A stretch of DNA of 64,000 nt, taken from Prado023 sp963774745 (GTDB lineage Bacteria > Actinomycetota > Actinomycetes > S36-B12 > CAIYMF01). The notes beneath the pieces were generated by a model. That model had not been told where the DNA came from. It searched no databases and saw only the letters and a list, made by a program, of their open reading frames with translations. Within the stretch, counting starts at the first letter, position 1; each line of letters starts with the position of its first letter. Shown here in pieces: positions 25,246 to 34,054 of this stretch. The translations under genes were made by a program, and so were the position numbers. Location of the stretch: positions 1 to 64,000 of the forward strand of contig CAVZGE010000010.1 of the NCBI GenBank assembly GCA_963774745.1, written 5' to 3'.

Positions 25246-27093
25246 ATGTGCGGAATCGTTGGGTATGCGGGTCATCGGCAGGCCGTCGACGTCGTGGTGG
25301 CGGGCCTGAAGCGCCTTGAGTACCGCGGGTACGACTCGGCGGGCGTGGCCGTCGTCGCCGAGGGCGTCCTGGACGTCCGCAAGAAGGCGGGCAAGCTGGA
25401 GAACCTGCGCTCGCTGCTGGCAGCCGATCCGATGGAGCCCTCCTCGACCGGGATCGGGCACACGCGGTGGGCCACCCACGGCGGCCCGACCGACGTCAAC
25501 GCCCACCCGCACGTCTCCAGCGGTGGTCGCGTCGCGGTCATCCACAACGGGATCATCGAGAACTTCGCCGAGCTCACCGCCGAGCTCGCTGAGCGCGGGG
25601 TCGTGATGGCCTCGGAGACCGACACCGAGGTCGTGGCGCACCTGCTCGAGGCCACACTGGCCGATTCCGGGGACCTCGCCGATGCCATGCGTGCGGCCTG
25701 CCAGCGGCTGTCCGGGGCCTTCACCCTCGTGGCGGTCAGCGCCGACGACCCCGGTCGCCTCGTCGCCGCGCGGCGCAACTCCCCGCTCGTCGTGGGGATC
25801 GGCGAGGGCGAGAACTTCGTGGCCTCCGACGTGTCGGCCTTCATCGAGTTCACCCGTGATGCCATCGAGCTCGGCCAGGACCAGGTCGTGGACCTGCGCG
25901 CCGACGGCGTGATCGTGACCGACTTCTCCGGCCAGCCGGTCGAGGTCACCCCGTTCACCGTCACCTGGGATGCGGCCGCCGCGGAGAAGGGCGGCTACGA
26001 CCTGTTCATGCTCAAGGAGATCGCCGAGCAGCCCAAGGCCGTCGCCGACACGCTGCTGGGGCGGATCGCCCCCGACGGCCTGCTGCGCCTGGACGAGATC
26101 CGGCTCCCCATCGCCGAGCTGCGCGAGATCGACAAGATCGTGATCGTCGCGTGCGGCACGGCCTACCACGCCGGCCTGGTGGCCAAGTACGCGATCGAGC
26201 ACTGGTGCCGGATCCCGACGGAGGTCGAGCTCGCCAGTGAGTTCCGCTACCGCGACCCGATCCTGACCCGGCGGATCCTGGTCATCGCCATCAGCCAGTC
26301 CGGCGAGACGATGGACACGCTGATGGCCGTCCGGCACGCCCGGGAGCAGGGCGCCCGGGTGCTGGCGATCTGCAACACCAACGGCTCGACGATCCCCCGC
26401 GAGTCCGATGCCGTGCTCTACACGCAGGCCGGTCCCGAGATCGCCGTCGCCTCGACGAAGGCGTTCCTCACCCAGATCGTGGCGGTGTACCTCGTGGCGC
26501 TGTACCTGGCCCAGGTGCGCGGCAACAAGTTCGGCGACGAGGTCGCGGCGATCGTCAGCCAGCTGGCGACGATGCCGCAGAAGGTCGACCTGGTGCTGGA
26601 CACGGTCGAGGGGGTGCGCGCCCTGGCGCAGCAGTTCGCCGGAGCGCGCTCGGTGCTGTTCATCGGCCGGCACGTGGGCTATCCCGTGGCCCTCGAGGGA
26701 GCGCTGAAGCTCAAGGAGCTGGCCTACATGCACGCCGAGGGGTTCGCCGCCGGTGAGCTCAAGCACGGCCCGATCGCCCTGATCGAGCCGGGCGTGCCGG
26801 TCATCGTGGTCGTGCCCTCACCGATCGGCCGGGGGGTGCTCCACGAGAAGATCATCTCCAACATCCAGGAGGTCCGGGCCCGTGGCGCGGTCACGATCGT
26901 GCTCGCCGAGGAGGGCGACGACATCGTGACCCCGTACGCCGACCATGTGATCCGGATCCCCGCCTGCCCCACGCTCATGCAGCCGCTGGTGTCGACCGTC
27001 CCCCTGCAGGTGTTCGCCTGTGAGCTGGCGACCGCCAAGGGCCACGACGTGGACCAGCCGCGCAACCTGGCGAAGTCCGTCACGGTCGAGTAG
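25246..27093 (+). CDS. glmS: Glutamine-fructose-6-phosphate aminotransferase
   Basis: First step of amino-sugar synthesis, 615 aa. The ATG at 25246 gives MCGIVGYAGHRQA, so Cys2 is the glutaminase nucleophile after Met removal; the frame opens six bases earlier but that would block the Cys. The glutaminase domain (1-240) has GHTRWATHG; the two SIS domains have VACGTAYHAGLV, SQSGETMDT and the C-terminal ending QPRNLAKSVTVE. It lies directly after glmM. Confidence 0.97.
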   Translation: MCGIVGYAGHRQAVDVVVAGLKRLEYRGYDSAGVAVVAEGVLDVRKKAGKLENLRSLLAADPMEPSSTGIGHTRWATHGGPTDVNAHPHVSSGGRVAVIHNGIIENFAELTAELAERGVVMASETDTEVVAHLLEATLADSGDLADAMRAACQRLSGAFTLVAVSADDPGRLVAARRNSPLVVGIGEGENFVASDVSAFIEFTRDAIELGQDQVVDLRADGVIVTDFSGQPVEVTPFTVTWDAAAAEKGGYDLFMLKEIAEQPKAVADTLLGRIAPDGLLRLDEIRLPIAELREIDKIVIVACGTAYHAGLVAKYAIEHWCRIPTEVELASEFRYRDPILTRRILVIAISQSGETMDTLMAVRHAREQGARVLAICNTNGSTIPRESDAVLYTQAGPEIAVASTKAFLTQIVAVYLVALYLAQVRGNKFGDEVAAIVSQLATMPQKVDLVLDTVEGVRALAQQFAGARSVLFIGRHVGYPVALEGALKLKELAYMHAEGFAAGELKHGPIALIEPGVPVIVVVPSPIGRGVLHEKIISNIQEVRARGAVTIVLAEEGDDIVTPYADHVIRIPACPTLMQPLVSTVPLQVFACELATAKGHDVDQPRNLAKSVTVE

Positions 27094-27177
27094 TCCGGCC
27101 GCTCGAACCAGGTCGGTCGCGCGGCGATCGCGAGCGATCCGTCCGTCTTCCGGAGCATCGGCACTCCCGCAGGCGGA

Positions 27178-27228
27178 CCGATCGCGGATCGGGCCGCGCG
27201 AAAGTGGACGAACCGAGGACGAACCGAG
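27178..27228 (+). repeat. Short repeats between glmS and the NlpC/P60 gene
   Basis: The 186-base convergent gap has a palindrome, CCGATC-GCG-GATCGG (27178-27192), and an 11-bp tandem repeat, GACGAACCGAG twice (27207-27217, 27218-27228). No gene is seen. A role in bidirectional termination is possible but not clear. Confidence 0.35.
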
Positions 27229-27279
27229 GCGGGGCCGAGGTCGGGCCGGGCGAGCGACGGGCGGGCCCGGGCGAGCGGG

Positions 27280-28707
27280 TCAGCTGATGCGGACGGCGGC
27301 GACGAAGCGGTCGCGGTACCAGGCCTCGTGCAGGGTGCGGATCCGCACGCCCCGTCGAGGGTTGGCGGCCTCGACGACCAGGCCGTTGCCGGCGTACATC
27401 GAGATGTGGCCCTTGCGGGGGGACGAGCCGTCCTGGTAGTAGAGCAGGTCACCGGGGAGCAGCTGGTCGATCTCGACCCGGGTGCCGGCGAAGCGCTGCT
27501 GGGAGGCCAGTCGGGGCAGCTTCACCCCGGCGGTGAGGTAGGCCTGCTGGACCAGCCCGGAGCAGTCGAAGACCGCTGGGCCGTTCCCGCCGAGGACGTA
27601 GGGCTTGCCCACCTGGGCCAGGGCGAAGACGACGGCCCGGTCGGCAGCCGTCGGGTTCTCGGGCAACGGGTAGGCCGGCGTGGGGATGGTCGCGGGCGTG
27701 GGGGTCGGCGCGGTGGGCGGCGTCGGCGCCGGAGGGGCCACCGTGCGTCCGGCGAGGATCGCGTCCCAGGTGGCTGCATCGACCGTCCCGGTGACGGGGA
27801 TCGGCAGGCCCGCCTGGTAGGCCGTGACCGCCTTGGTCGTCAGCTTCCCGAAGAAGCCGGTCGCCGGGGAGACCCGCAGGTACTGCTGCACGTGGACGAC
27901 GGCAGGGTCGCCGGGTCCAGCTCCCGGCGCGAGCAGCGGGCGGGCGGCGGCGGCCTGCTCAGGGGTGAGCGGCGCGGGGGCCGGCGCTGGATCGGTGTCG
28001 GCGGGTGCCGGCGGCGCCGGCGCCACCTGCCCGGCGTCGAGGGGCAGCTCGATGACGCCCTCGGCGGCCAGCAGGATCTTCCAGGTCGCCGGACCCACCT
28101 TCCCGGTGGCCTTGAGGTCGTTGACCTCCTGCAGGGTCGTCACCGCGGCCGTGGTCACCGGGCCGTAGTAGCCCGTGGCGGGGACGATGCCCAGCTTCTC
28201 CTGGACGAACACCACTGCCGGTCCACGGGTGCCCGGGCCGAGTGCCGGCTTCTTCCCGGCTGCCTGGTCCGGGGTCGGCGACGCGGTCGCGGGCGGCTCG
28301 ACCGGACCCGTGGTGGGAGCCGGGTCGGCGGCCGGCGTGGTGGTCGATGCGGCGCGCAGCAGCACCTTCCAGGTGCTGGACGTGACCCGCCCGGTGGCCT
28401 TGAGGCCGTGCTTGGCCTGGACCGCGCGGACCGCCTTGGCGGTGATGGGGCCGTAGTAGCCGCTGGCCGGCTGCACCCCGAGCTTGGTCTGGATGTAGAC
28501 GACTGCCGGGCTTCGCGATCCCAGCCGCAGCGCCGGGCGCAGCTTGGCGGCAGCGGCAGGAGTCACGGCGTTGGCCAGGACCTGCACCGTGCCCCCCTGG
28601 GTCCCCTCCGCCGGGTCGGCGCCCGGGAGCCCGAGGGCGTGCGCCGGCAGGCCCAAGCCGGCGACGAGCGCGGCCGAGAGGATCGTGCACCCCACAGTCT
28701 TCTTCAT
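27280..28707 (-). CDS. Secreted NlpC/P60 endopeptidase with three peptidoglycan-binding domains
   Basis: A 475-aa cell-wall hydrolase. The signal peptide is MKKTVGCTILSAALVAGL through AHALG. Three PG_binding_1 repeats lie at about 55-118, 152-215 and 258-320 (each with YYGP or FFGK and a TWK or TWD end), separated by Pro/Ala/Thr linkers. The NlpC/P60 domain (about 352-475) has catalytic Cys382 in VFDCSGLVQQAY and His434 in KGHISMYAG. The ATG at 28707 follows GAGGGA by 4 bases; an ATG at 28719 lies inside the riboswitch P1 stem. Expression should be controlled by the c-di-AMP riboswitch directly upstream. It probably cuts peptide stems of peptidoglycan in growth or division. Confidence 0.95.
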   Translation of the reverse strand: MKKTVGCTILSAALVAGLGLPAHALGLPGADPAEGTQGGTVQVLANAVTPAAAAKLRPALRLGSRSPAVVYIQTKLGVQPASGYYGPITAKAVRAVQAKHGLKATGRVTSSTWKVLLRAASTTTPAADPAPTTGPVEPPATASPTPDQAAGKKPALGPGTRGPAVVFVQEKLGIVPATGYYGPVTTAAVTTLQEVNDLKATGKVGPATWKILLAAEGVIELPLDAGQVAPAPPAPADTDPAPAPAPLTPEQAAAARPLLAPGAGPGDPAVVHVQQYLRVSPATGFFGKLTTKAVTAYQAGLPIPVTGTVDAATWDAILAGRTVAPPAPTPPTAPTPTPATIPTPAYPLPENPTAADRAVVFALAQVGKPYVLGGNGPAVFDCSGLVQQAYLTAGVKLPRLASQQRFAGTRVEIDQLLPGDLLYYQDGSSPRKGHISMYAGNGLVVEAANPRRGVRIRTLHEAWYRDRFVAAVRIS

Positions 28708-28720
28708 CGTGTCCCTCATC

Positions 28721-28914
28721 GCCTGCGAGGTGAGCTGTCGGATCCCGTGCGCACCGCGATGCATGCGCAGCAGCCCCCGGCCGAGCGTGCGCCGGGTACT
28801 GCCGGGACCCCGAGGGTTCCCACGGGCTGGTGGCCCGTGGGTGCCCAGTGGAACCTGGGTCCCCCGCTCCCGCCCTGGTTGGGGAAGTATCGGAGGGGGC
28901 GGGATTCGGCGACC
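28721..28914 (-). promoter_or_regulatory. c-di-AMP riboswitch (ydaO-yuaA type)
   Basis: On the minus strand the leader opens GGTCGCCGAATCCCG and closes CCGACAGCTCACCTCGCAGG, which match the conserved ends of the ydaO-yuaA aptamer as I remember the Thermoanaerobacter sequence (GUUGCCGAAUCCG and CCGACAGCUAACUCCGGAGG). The ends pair as P1, GTCGCC (28913-28908) with GGCGAT (28723-28718). A 9-bp internal hairpin, CCCACGGGC/GCCCGTGGG, lies at 28819-28841. P1 ends just before the ribosome-binding site of the NlpC/P60 gene. This class normally turns cell-wall hydrolase genes off when c-di-AMP is high. Confidence 0.88.
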
Positions 28915-29013
28915 TCCGACGTGATCCCGGATGGGACCGGGGCGCACGTTACCAATGTGACGGGTGGTACCGATAGTCCGGGTTGTCCTTGGGCGTGTGT
29001 CGCGACCATGTGG

Positions 29014-29019
29014 TAGGCA
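29014..29019 (+). promoter_or_regulatory. Likely -10 for the nnr gene
   Basis: TAGGCA at 29014-29019 lies 18 bp before the ATG at 29038, with TTGGGC (28989-28994) 19 bp upstream as a possible -35. The 330-base divergent gap 28708-29037 is otherwise filled by the riboswitch of the opposite gene. Confidence 0.35.
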
Positions 29020-29037
29020 GGGATCACGGAGGTGGAG

Positions 29038-30585
29038 ATGCGCCCGATCTGTTCGGTGGAGGTGGTCCGGCGGGCTGAGGCGGGGGCAGGTGTCGCCGAG
29101 CCGGTGCTCATGCAGCGGGCGTCGAGGGCCCTGGCCGGCATCTGCCTGGACCTCCTGCGCGGTGCCCGCGATGGAGTGCGGGGGGCCCGAGTGGTCGCCC
29201 TGGTCGGCTCCGGCAACAACGGCGGCGATGCCCTGTGGGCCCTGGCGCATCTCGCGGGTCGGGGGGTGGCGACCGCTGCGATCGGTGACCCGGAGCGCAT
29301 GCACGCCGCCGGCGCAGCCGCTGCGGCGTCGGCGGGGGCCCGCCTGATCCCCTGGGACGCCCCGGAGGTCGGCGCGCTGATCACCTCGGCGGACCTCGTC
29401 CTCGACGGGCTCCTGGGCATCGGTGGGGTGGGTGCGGTCCGTGAGCCGGCGGCCGGAGCCGTGCGCGCCCTGCTGGCCTCGGGCGTTCCCGTCGTGGCGG
29501 TGGACGTGCCCAGCGGGGTGGACTCCGACACCGGCCAGGTGGCAGGGCTGGCCGTCAGGGCGGACGTGACCGTGTGCTTCGGCGTGCTCAAGCCCGCCCT
29601 GGTGGTGCCACCCGCGCGGCACCTCGCCGGATCCGTCACGGTTGTCGACATCGGCCTGCGGGCCGATGACCTTGAGCCGGTCGCCTGGGCGCCCTCGCTG
29701 GCGGACCTGGCCATCGGCAGACCCGCCCCGGGTGCCCACAAGTACTCCCGTGGGGTCGTCGGGGTCATCGCGGGCAGTCCGTCGTACCCAGGGGCCGCCC
29801 TGCTCGCCGTGGGCGGCGCGCGGATGTCGGGGGCCGGGATGGTGGCGTTCGGCCCGGCCTCCCGTGGGTCCCAGCCCGCAACCGGACCCGTGGTGGGCGC
29901 GGGTGCCCTCGGGGCACCCTCCAGTGGCCTCGACCCGGTGGCCGCCCTCGTGGTGGCCCAGTACCCCGATGTCGTGCTGGCCGAGGGACGCGCGGTGGAT
30001 GCCCGGTGCATCGGCCCCGGGCTGGGCGCGACGCGCGATGCCGCCGAGTCCGTCCTGCGCGCGATGGCCGAGCCCGCCCCGCTGGTCATCGACGCCTCCG
30101 CGCTGGCCGTGGTGGCCCGCCAGGACGGCCAGCGGGCGTTGGCCGAGCGTTCCGGGGCCGGGTGGGTCACCGTGCTGACCCCGCACGCCGGCGAGTTCGC
30201 CAGAGCGGGGTTCGATCCCTCTGGAGGACCCCTCGTGGCGGCCCGCCGAGCAGCGCTGGAGTCAGGGGCGGTCATCGTGCTGAAGGGCCCGGGGACCGTG
30301 GTCGCTGCCCCGGGGGTGACCTACGTCGACACCTTCGGTGACGCCACCCTGGCGACGGCGGGCTCGGGTGACGTGCTGGCCGGGCTCATCGCCGGCATGC
30401 TCGCGACAGCGGCCCGGGTCGGCGCCGTGCAGCCGGTCGACGCGGCCCTGGTGGCCGCCCGCGCCGTCGGCCTGCACGGACTGGCCGGTCGGCTGGCTGG
30501 CGCTCGGGGTGGTCCGGTGACTGCTGTCGAGGTGCTCGAGCACCTGCGCGATGCGCACGCCGCGGCGGCCTCGGCACTCACCTGA
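29038..30585 (+). CDS. nnr: Bifunctional NAD(P)H-hydrate epimerase/dehydratase
   Basis: Repairs damaged NAD(P)HX, 515 aa. The N-terminal epimerase (YjeF_N, about 1-210) has VVALVGSGNNGGDALWALAH and DGLLGIGGVG; the C-terminal ADP/ATP-dependent dehydratase (about 225-515) has VLTPHAGEFARAGF and LATAGSGDVLAGLIAGML, the ribokinase-like catalytic loop. ATG 29038 has GGAGG (29028-29032) five bases upstream; a GTG at 29032 would overlap that site. alr follows after 36 bases, as in mycobacteria, where this gene also sits upstream of alr. Confidence 0.95.
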   Translation: MRPICSVEVVRRAEAGAGVAEPVLMQRASRALAGICLDLLRGARDGVRGARVVALVGSGNNGGDALWALAHLAGRGVATAAIGDPERMHAAGAAAAASAGARLIPWDAPEVGALITSADLVLDGLLGIGGVGAVREPAAGAVRALLASGVPVVAVDVPSGVDSDTGQVAGLAVRADVTVCFGVLKPALVVPPARHLAGSVTVVDIGLRADDLEPVAWAPSLADLAIGRPAPGAHKYSRGVVGVIAGSPSYPGAALLAVGGARMSGAGMVAFGPASRGSQPATGPVVGAGALGAPSSGLDPVAALVVAQYPDVVLAEGRAVDARCIGPGLGATRDAAESVLRAMAEPAPLVIDASALAVVARQDGQRALAERSGAGWVTVLTPHAGEFARAGFDPSGGPLVAARRAALESGAVIVLKGPGTVVAAPGVTYVDTFGDATLATAGSGDVLAGLIAGMLATAARVGAVQPVDAALVAARAVGLHGLAGRLAGARGGPVTAVEVLEHLRDAHAAAASALT

Positions 30586-30621
30586 CACGCACGCGGTCAC
30601 GTCGTGCGGCAGGATGGGGCC

Positions 30622-31758
30622 GTGGTCGCGCGTGCCGTCTGTGAGGTCGATCTGGATGCGATCTCGGCCAATGTCGAGGTCCTGCGATCGCACGCGCCCA
30701 CAGCTGCGCTGCTCGCGGTGGTCAAGGCCGACGCCTATGGTCACGGGCTGCTCCCCGCGGCCCGCGCCGCGCTGGCCGGCGGGGCCGACTGGCTGGGCAC
30801 GGCGCTGTTGGCCGAGGCCGCCGAGCTGCGCCAGCAGGGGATCACGGTGCCGGTGCTGGCCTGGCTGTGGTCCCCGGGCGATGACGACCTCGTGGCCTGC
30901 GTGCGCGACGAGATCGACGTCACCGCCAGCTCGCTCTGGCAGCTCGAGGCGCTGACGGCGGCGTCGCATGCCACCGGCGTGCGGGCGCGGGTCCAGCTGA
31001 AGGTGGACACCGGGTTGGGCCGCAACGGCGCGACCGCCGGTGACTGGCCGGTCCTCGTCGAGCGCGCAGCCCGGCTGCAGGCCCAGGGCACGATGCAGGT
31101 GACCGGCGTGTGGTCGCACTTCGCCGTGGCCGACGCGCCGAGCAGCGCGACCAATGCCGCCCAGCTGGTGGCCTTCGACGCGGCCCTGGAGGTCGTGGCC
31201 GCAGCCGGGCTCACCCCACGGGTGCGCCACATCGCCAACTCCGCGGCGACCCTGGTGTCCCCGGCGGCACACTACGACCTGGTGCGCCCGGGGATCGCCG
31301 TGTACGGGGTGTCCCCCGGCGGCGAGCTGGGTGGACCCGAGCAGTACGGGCTGGCTGCGGCGATGACCCTGCGGGCCCGCCTCGCCGGGGTCAAGCGGGT
31401 CCCGGCCGGGCAGGGCGTGTCCTACGGCCACGAGCACGTCACGAGCGCGCCGACCACCCTGGGGCTCGTGCCCCTGGGCTACGCGGACGGGATCCCGCGC
31501 GCGGCGGGCGGGCGCGGTCCGGTGCTCGCAGCCGGCAAGCGGCGCACCATCGCGGGGCGCGTGTGCATGGACCAGTTCGTGCTCGACCTCGGGGATGACC
31601 ACGTCGAGCCGGGTGACGAGGTCGTGCTGTTCGGCAGCTCCGTCCGCGGCGAGCCCACGGCCGAGGACTGGGCGGTGGCGGCCGGAACCATCGGCTACGA
31701 GATCATCACCCGGCTCGGTCCCCGGATCGCGCGCACGACCCGGGGGGTGGGGGCGTGA
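30622..31758 (+). CDS. alr: Alanine racemase
   Basis: PLP enzyme making D-Ala for peptidoglycan, 378 aa from the GTG at 30622. PLP Lys35 is in AVVKADAYGHG; the second catalytic Tyr is in QGVSYGHEHV; the AGRVCMDQFVLDLGD block is typical. CAGGAT at 30610-30615 ends 6 bases before this GTG and could be the -10 of a leaderless transcript; a GTG at 30604 would add six residues. The stop overlaps the hydrolase gene by 4 bases. Confidence 0.95.
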   Translation: MVARAVCEVDLDAISANVEVLRSHAPTAALLAVVKADAYGHGLLPAARAALAGGADWLGTALLAEAAELRQQGITVPVLAWLWSPGDDDLVACVRDEIDVTASSLWQLEALTAASHATGVRARVQLKVDTGLGRNGATAGDWPVLVERAARLQAQGTMQVTGVWSHFAVADAPSSATNAAQLVAFDAALEVVAAAGLTPRVRHIANSAATLVSPAAHYDLVRPGIAVYGVSPGGELGGPEQYGLAAAMTLRARLAGVKRVPAGQGVSYGHEHVTSAPTTLGLVPLGYADGIPRAAGGRGPVLAAGKRRTIAGRVCMDQFVLDLGDDHVEPGDEVVLFGSSVRGEPTAEDWAVAAGTIGYEIITRLGPRIARTTRGVGA

Positions 31759-32879
31759 GCCGCCCGGAGCTCGGCAAGGTGGCCAGTGCCGTCGGGGTGG
31801 CCGCCGGGCTCCTGGCCGTGGGCGCGGCCGCCGGCGTCGTGGCCGAGCGGGCCGTCGTGGCCAAGGCAGGTCGCGCGGATCGGGAGGGCGACGAGCCCTT
31901 CGGCCACCTGCGGGGCACGCCGGTCACCGTCCTGGACTCCAACGGGGTCGCGCTGCACGCGGAGGTCGAGCGGTGCACCCGGGACAACCCCGAGCAGCTC
32001 ACGATCGTCTTCTGCCACGGGTACGCCCTGAACGAGGACTGCTGGCACTACCAGCGTCGGGACCTGCGTGCACTCGGGGACCTCGTGTTCTGGGACCAGC
32101 GCAGCCATGGCCGCTCGACCCGGTCGGTCGCCGAGACCAACACCATCGACCAGCTGGGCCGTGACCTCAAGTCCGTCCTGGACCAGCTGGTGCCCACCGG
32201 CCCGATCGTGCTGGTCGGGCACTCCATGGGCGGCATGACGATCATGGCTCTGGCCCTGGAGCATCCAGAGCTGTTCGGGACCCGGGTCCGCGGGGTGGCC
32301 CTGCTCTCGACCTCGCCCGGCGGCCTGCGTGATGTCTCCCTCGGGCTGCCCGGGATGGCCGCCCGGCCGCTGCACCGGATGCTCCCGGTGACGGCCGCGC
32401 TGCTGGTCCGCAACTCCGACCTCGTGGAGATGGGCCGCTCCCGGGTCAACGACCTGAGCCTGCTGTTCACCCGGCTCTACTCGTTCGGATCGACGGCGTC
32501 GCCGGCCGTGGCCGACTTCACCCACCGGATGCTGGGGGAGACGTCCATCGACGTCGTCGCGGAGTTCCTCCCGACCCTCCAGCGCCACCAGCGCCAGGCA
32601 GCGCTGCACACGCTGGCCGTGGTGCCCTCCCTGGTCATGGTCGGCCAGGGCGATCGGATGACCCCGGCGGAGCACTCCCTGGACATGGCCCGCCGGCTGC
32701 CACGCTCGGAGCTGGAGATCCTGCCCGACTCCGGGCACATGATGATCCTCGAGCACTACCCGCAGGTGAACCAGCAGCTGCGCCGCCTGGTGGCCCGTGT
32801 CCGCGATGAGCTGGCCTCCGAGGCTGCCGGGGACAGTGCCGCGCCCGTGGCCCCTGCGGCGGCCGGGAGCCGCCCGTGA
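31755..32879 (+). CDS. Alpha/beta-fold hydrolase, membrane-anchored
   Basis: A 374-aa alpha/beta hydrolase. An N-terminal hydrophobic stretch (about residues 7-30, VASAVGVAAGLLAVGAAAGVV) may anchor it. The nucleophile elbow is GHSMGG with Ser about 158; HGYALNEDCW is the oxyanion region and the His is in DSGHMMILEHYP. The substrate is unknown. It is coupled to alr and tsaE by 4-base overlaps, and the same order (alr, lipase-like gene, tsaE) is known in mycobacteria. Confidence 0.88.
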   Translation: MSRPELGKVASAVGVAAGLLAVGAAAGVVAERAVVAKAGRADREGDEPFGHLRGTPVTVLDSNGVALHAEVERCTRDNPEQLTIVFCHGYALNEDCWHYQRRDLRALGDLVFWDQRSHGRSTRSVAETNTIDQLGRDLKSVLDQLVPTGPIVLVGHSMGGMTIMALALEHPELFGTRVRGVALLSTSPGGLRDVSLGLPGMAARPLHRMLPVTAALLVRNSDLVEMGRSRVNDLSLLFTRLYSFGSTASPAVADFTHRMLGETSIDVVAEFLPTLQRHQRQAALHTLAVVPSLVMVGQGDRMTPAEHSLDMARRLPRSELEILPDSGHMMILEHYPQVNQQLRRLVARVRDELASEAAGDSAAPVAPAAAGSRP

Positions 32880-33385
32880 CCCGGTGGCACCTCGACGGCC
32901 AGGCGTGGTGTGCCACGGCGCACGACGCCGACGACATGCGGGCCCTGGGCGCGGACCTCGCCGCCCATCTCGTCGCCGGCGATGTCCTGGTCCTCGATGG
33001 CCCGCTCGGTGCGGGCAAGACCACGTTCACCCAGGGCATCGGCGCTGCGATGTCGGTGCGCGGGTCGGTGACGAGCCCGACGTTCGTGATCGCCCGCAGC
33101 CATCCGGGACCCGGCCCCGCGCTCGTGCACGTGGACGCCTACCGGCTGCACGGCTCGGTCGAGGTCGAGGACCTCGACCTCGATGCCGACCTCGAGCGTG
33201 CCATCACCGTGGTCGAGTGGGGTGCGGGCAAGGTCGAGGGGCTGGCTGCCGACCGGCTGGAGGTCCTGATCCGCCGCGATGTGGGCTCGCCGGTCGATCC
33301 GCAGGACCCCTCGGGGGGCGCTCGCAGCGTCCTCGTGCGCGGGGTGGGTCCACGATGGGCGGGCCTGCGCCTGGACCGGGCATAG
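32876..33385 (+). CDS. tsaE: tRNA t6A synthesis ATPase TsaE
   Basis: ATPase of the TsaBDE complex that makes N6-threonylcarbamoyladenosine in tRNA, 169 aa. Walker A is GPLGAGKTTF at about 42-51; TSPTFVIARSH and VHVDAYRLHG and VVEWGAGK are the family blocks. It starts at a GTG overlapping the hydrolase stop and is followed by tsaB after 9 bases. Confidence 0.96.
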   Translation: MTRWHLDGQAWCATAHDADDMRALGADLAAHLVAGDVLVLDGPLGAGKTTFTQGIGAAMSVRGSVTSPTFVIARSHPGPGPALVHVDAYRLHGSVEVEDLDLDADLERAITVVEWGAGKVEGLAADRLEVLIRRDVGSPVDPQDPSGGARSVLVRGVGPRWAGLRLDRA

Positions 33386-33394
33386 GTTGGCGTC

Positions 33395-34054
33395 GTGCTC
33401 ATCCTCGCCCTCGACACCGCCACCGAGGCGGTCGGCGCTGCCGTGCTCGATTCGACCACGGACGCGGTCCTGGGGACAGCCGGGTTCCTCGGTCCCGCCG
33501 CTCACGGGGAGCAGCTCGCCCCCCTGGTCGCGCAGGCCCTCGAGCTGGCCGGGGCGGCACCCCGGGACCTCGGGGCGATCGGCGTGGGTCGGGGCCCCGG
33601 TCCGTTCACGGGCCTGCGGGTGGGCCTCGTGCACGCCGCCGTCATGGGGTGGGCGTTGGGGATCCCGGTGCAGGGGGTCTGCACCCTGGACGTCCTGGCG
33701 GCGCAGGCCCGGGCCGCGGGAGTGCCGGGTCCGTTCCTGGTGGCCACGGACGCCCGCCGCCGCGAGGTCTACTGGGCCCGGTACGACGCCGCCGGGGTCC
33801 GGGTCGACGGCCCGCATGTCGGTGCGGCCGCGGGGATCCCCGACCGGTCGCTTCCCGCAGTCGGTGCCGGGGCGGCGAAGTACGCCGACGAGCTCGTGGG
33901 GCACCGGGCACCCCTGCATCCCGACCCGGCCGCCCTGGCCCGGATCGCCGCCGGGCTCGTGGGCGCGGGTGTGCCGGGCGACCTGACCCCGATGTACCTC
34001 CGGCGCCCGGACGCGACGGTCAGCGCCGGACGCAAGCGGGTGACCCCCGCGTGA
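33395..34054 (+). CDS. tsaB: tRNA t6A synthesis protein TsaB
   Basis: ASKHA-fold partner of TsaD, 219 aa. MLILALDTATEAVGAAV, GVGRGPGPFTGLRVGL and ATDARRREVYWARYD are diagnostic. TAGGTT (33383-33388) ends 6 bases before the GTG, so an internal leaderless promoter is possible in addition to read-through from tsaE. The stop overlaps rimI by 4 bases. Confidence 0.95.
   Translation: MLILALDTATEAVGAAVLDSTTDAVLGTAGFLGPAAHGEQLAPLVAQALELAGAAPRDLGAIGVGRGPGPFTGLRVGLVHAAVMGWALGIPVQGVCTLDVLAAQARAAGVPGPFLVATDARRREVYWARYDAAGVRVDGPHVGAAAGIPDRSLPAVGAGAAKYADELVGHRAPLHPDPAALARIAAGLVGAGVPGDLTPMYLRRPDATVSAGRKRVTPA

Noticed and set aside
27280..30186. 968-codon minus-strand frame as one large protein
   Set aside because: Only the part up to 28707 encodes the NlpC/P60 protein with a signal peptide; the rest is riboswitch and antisense to the nnr gene.
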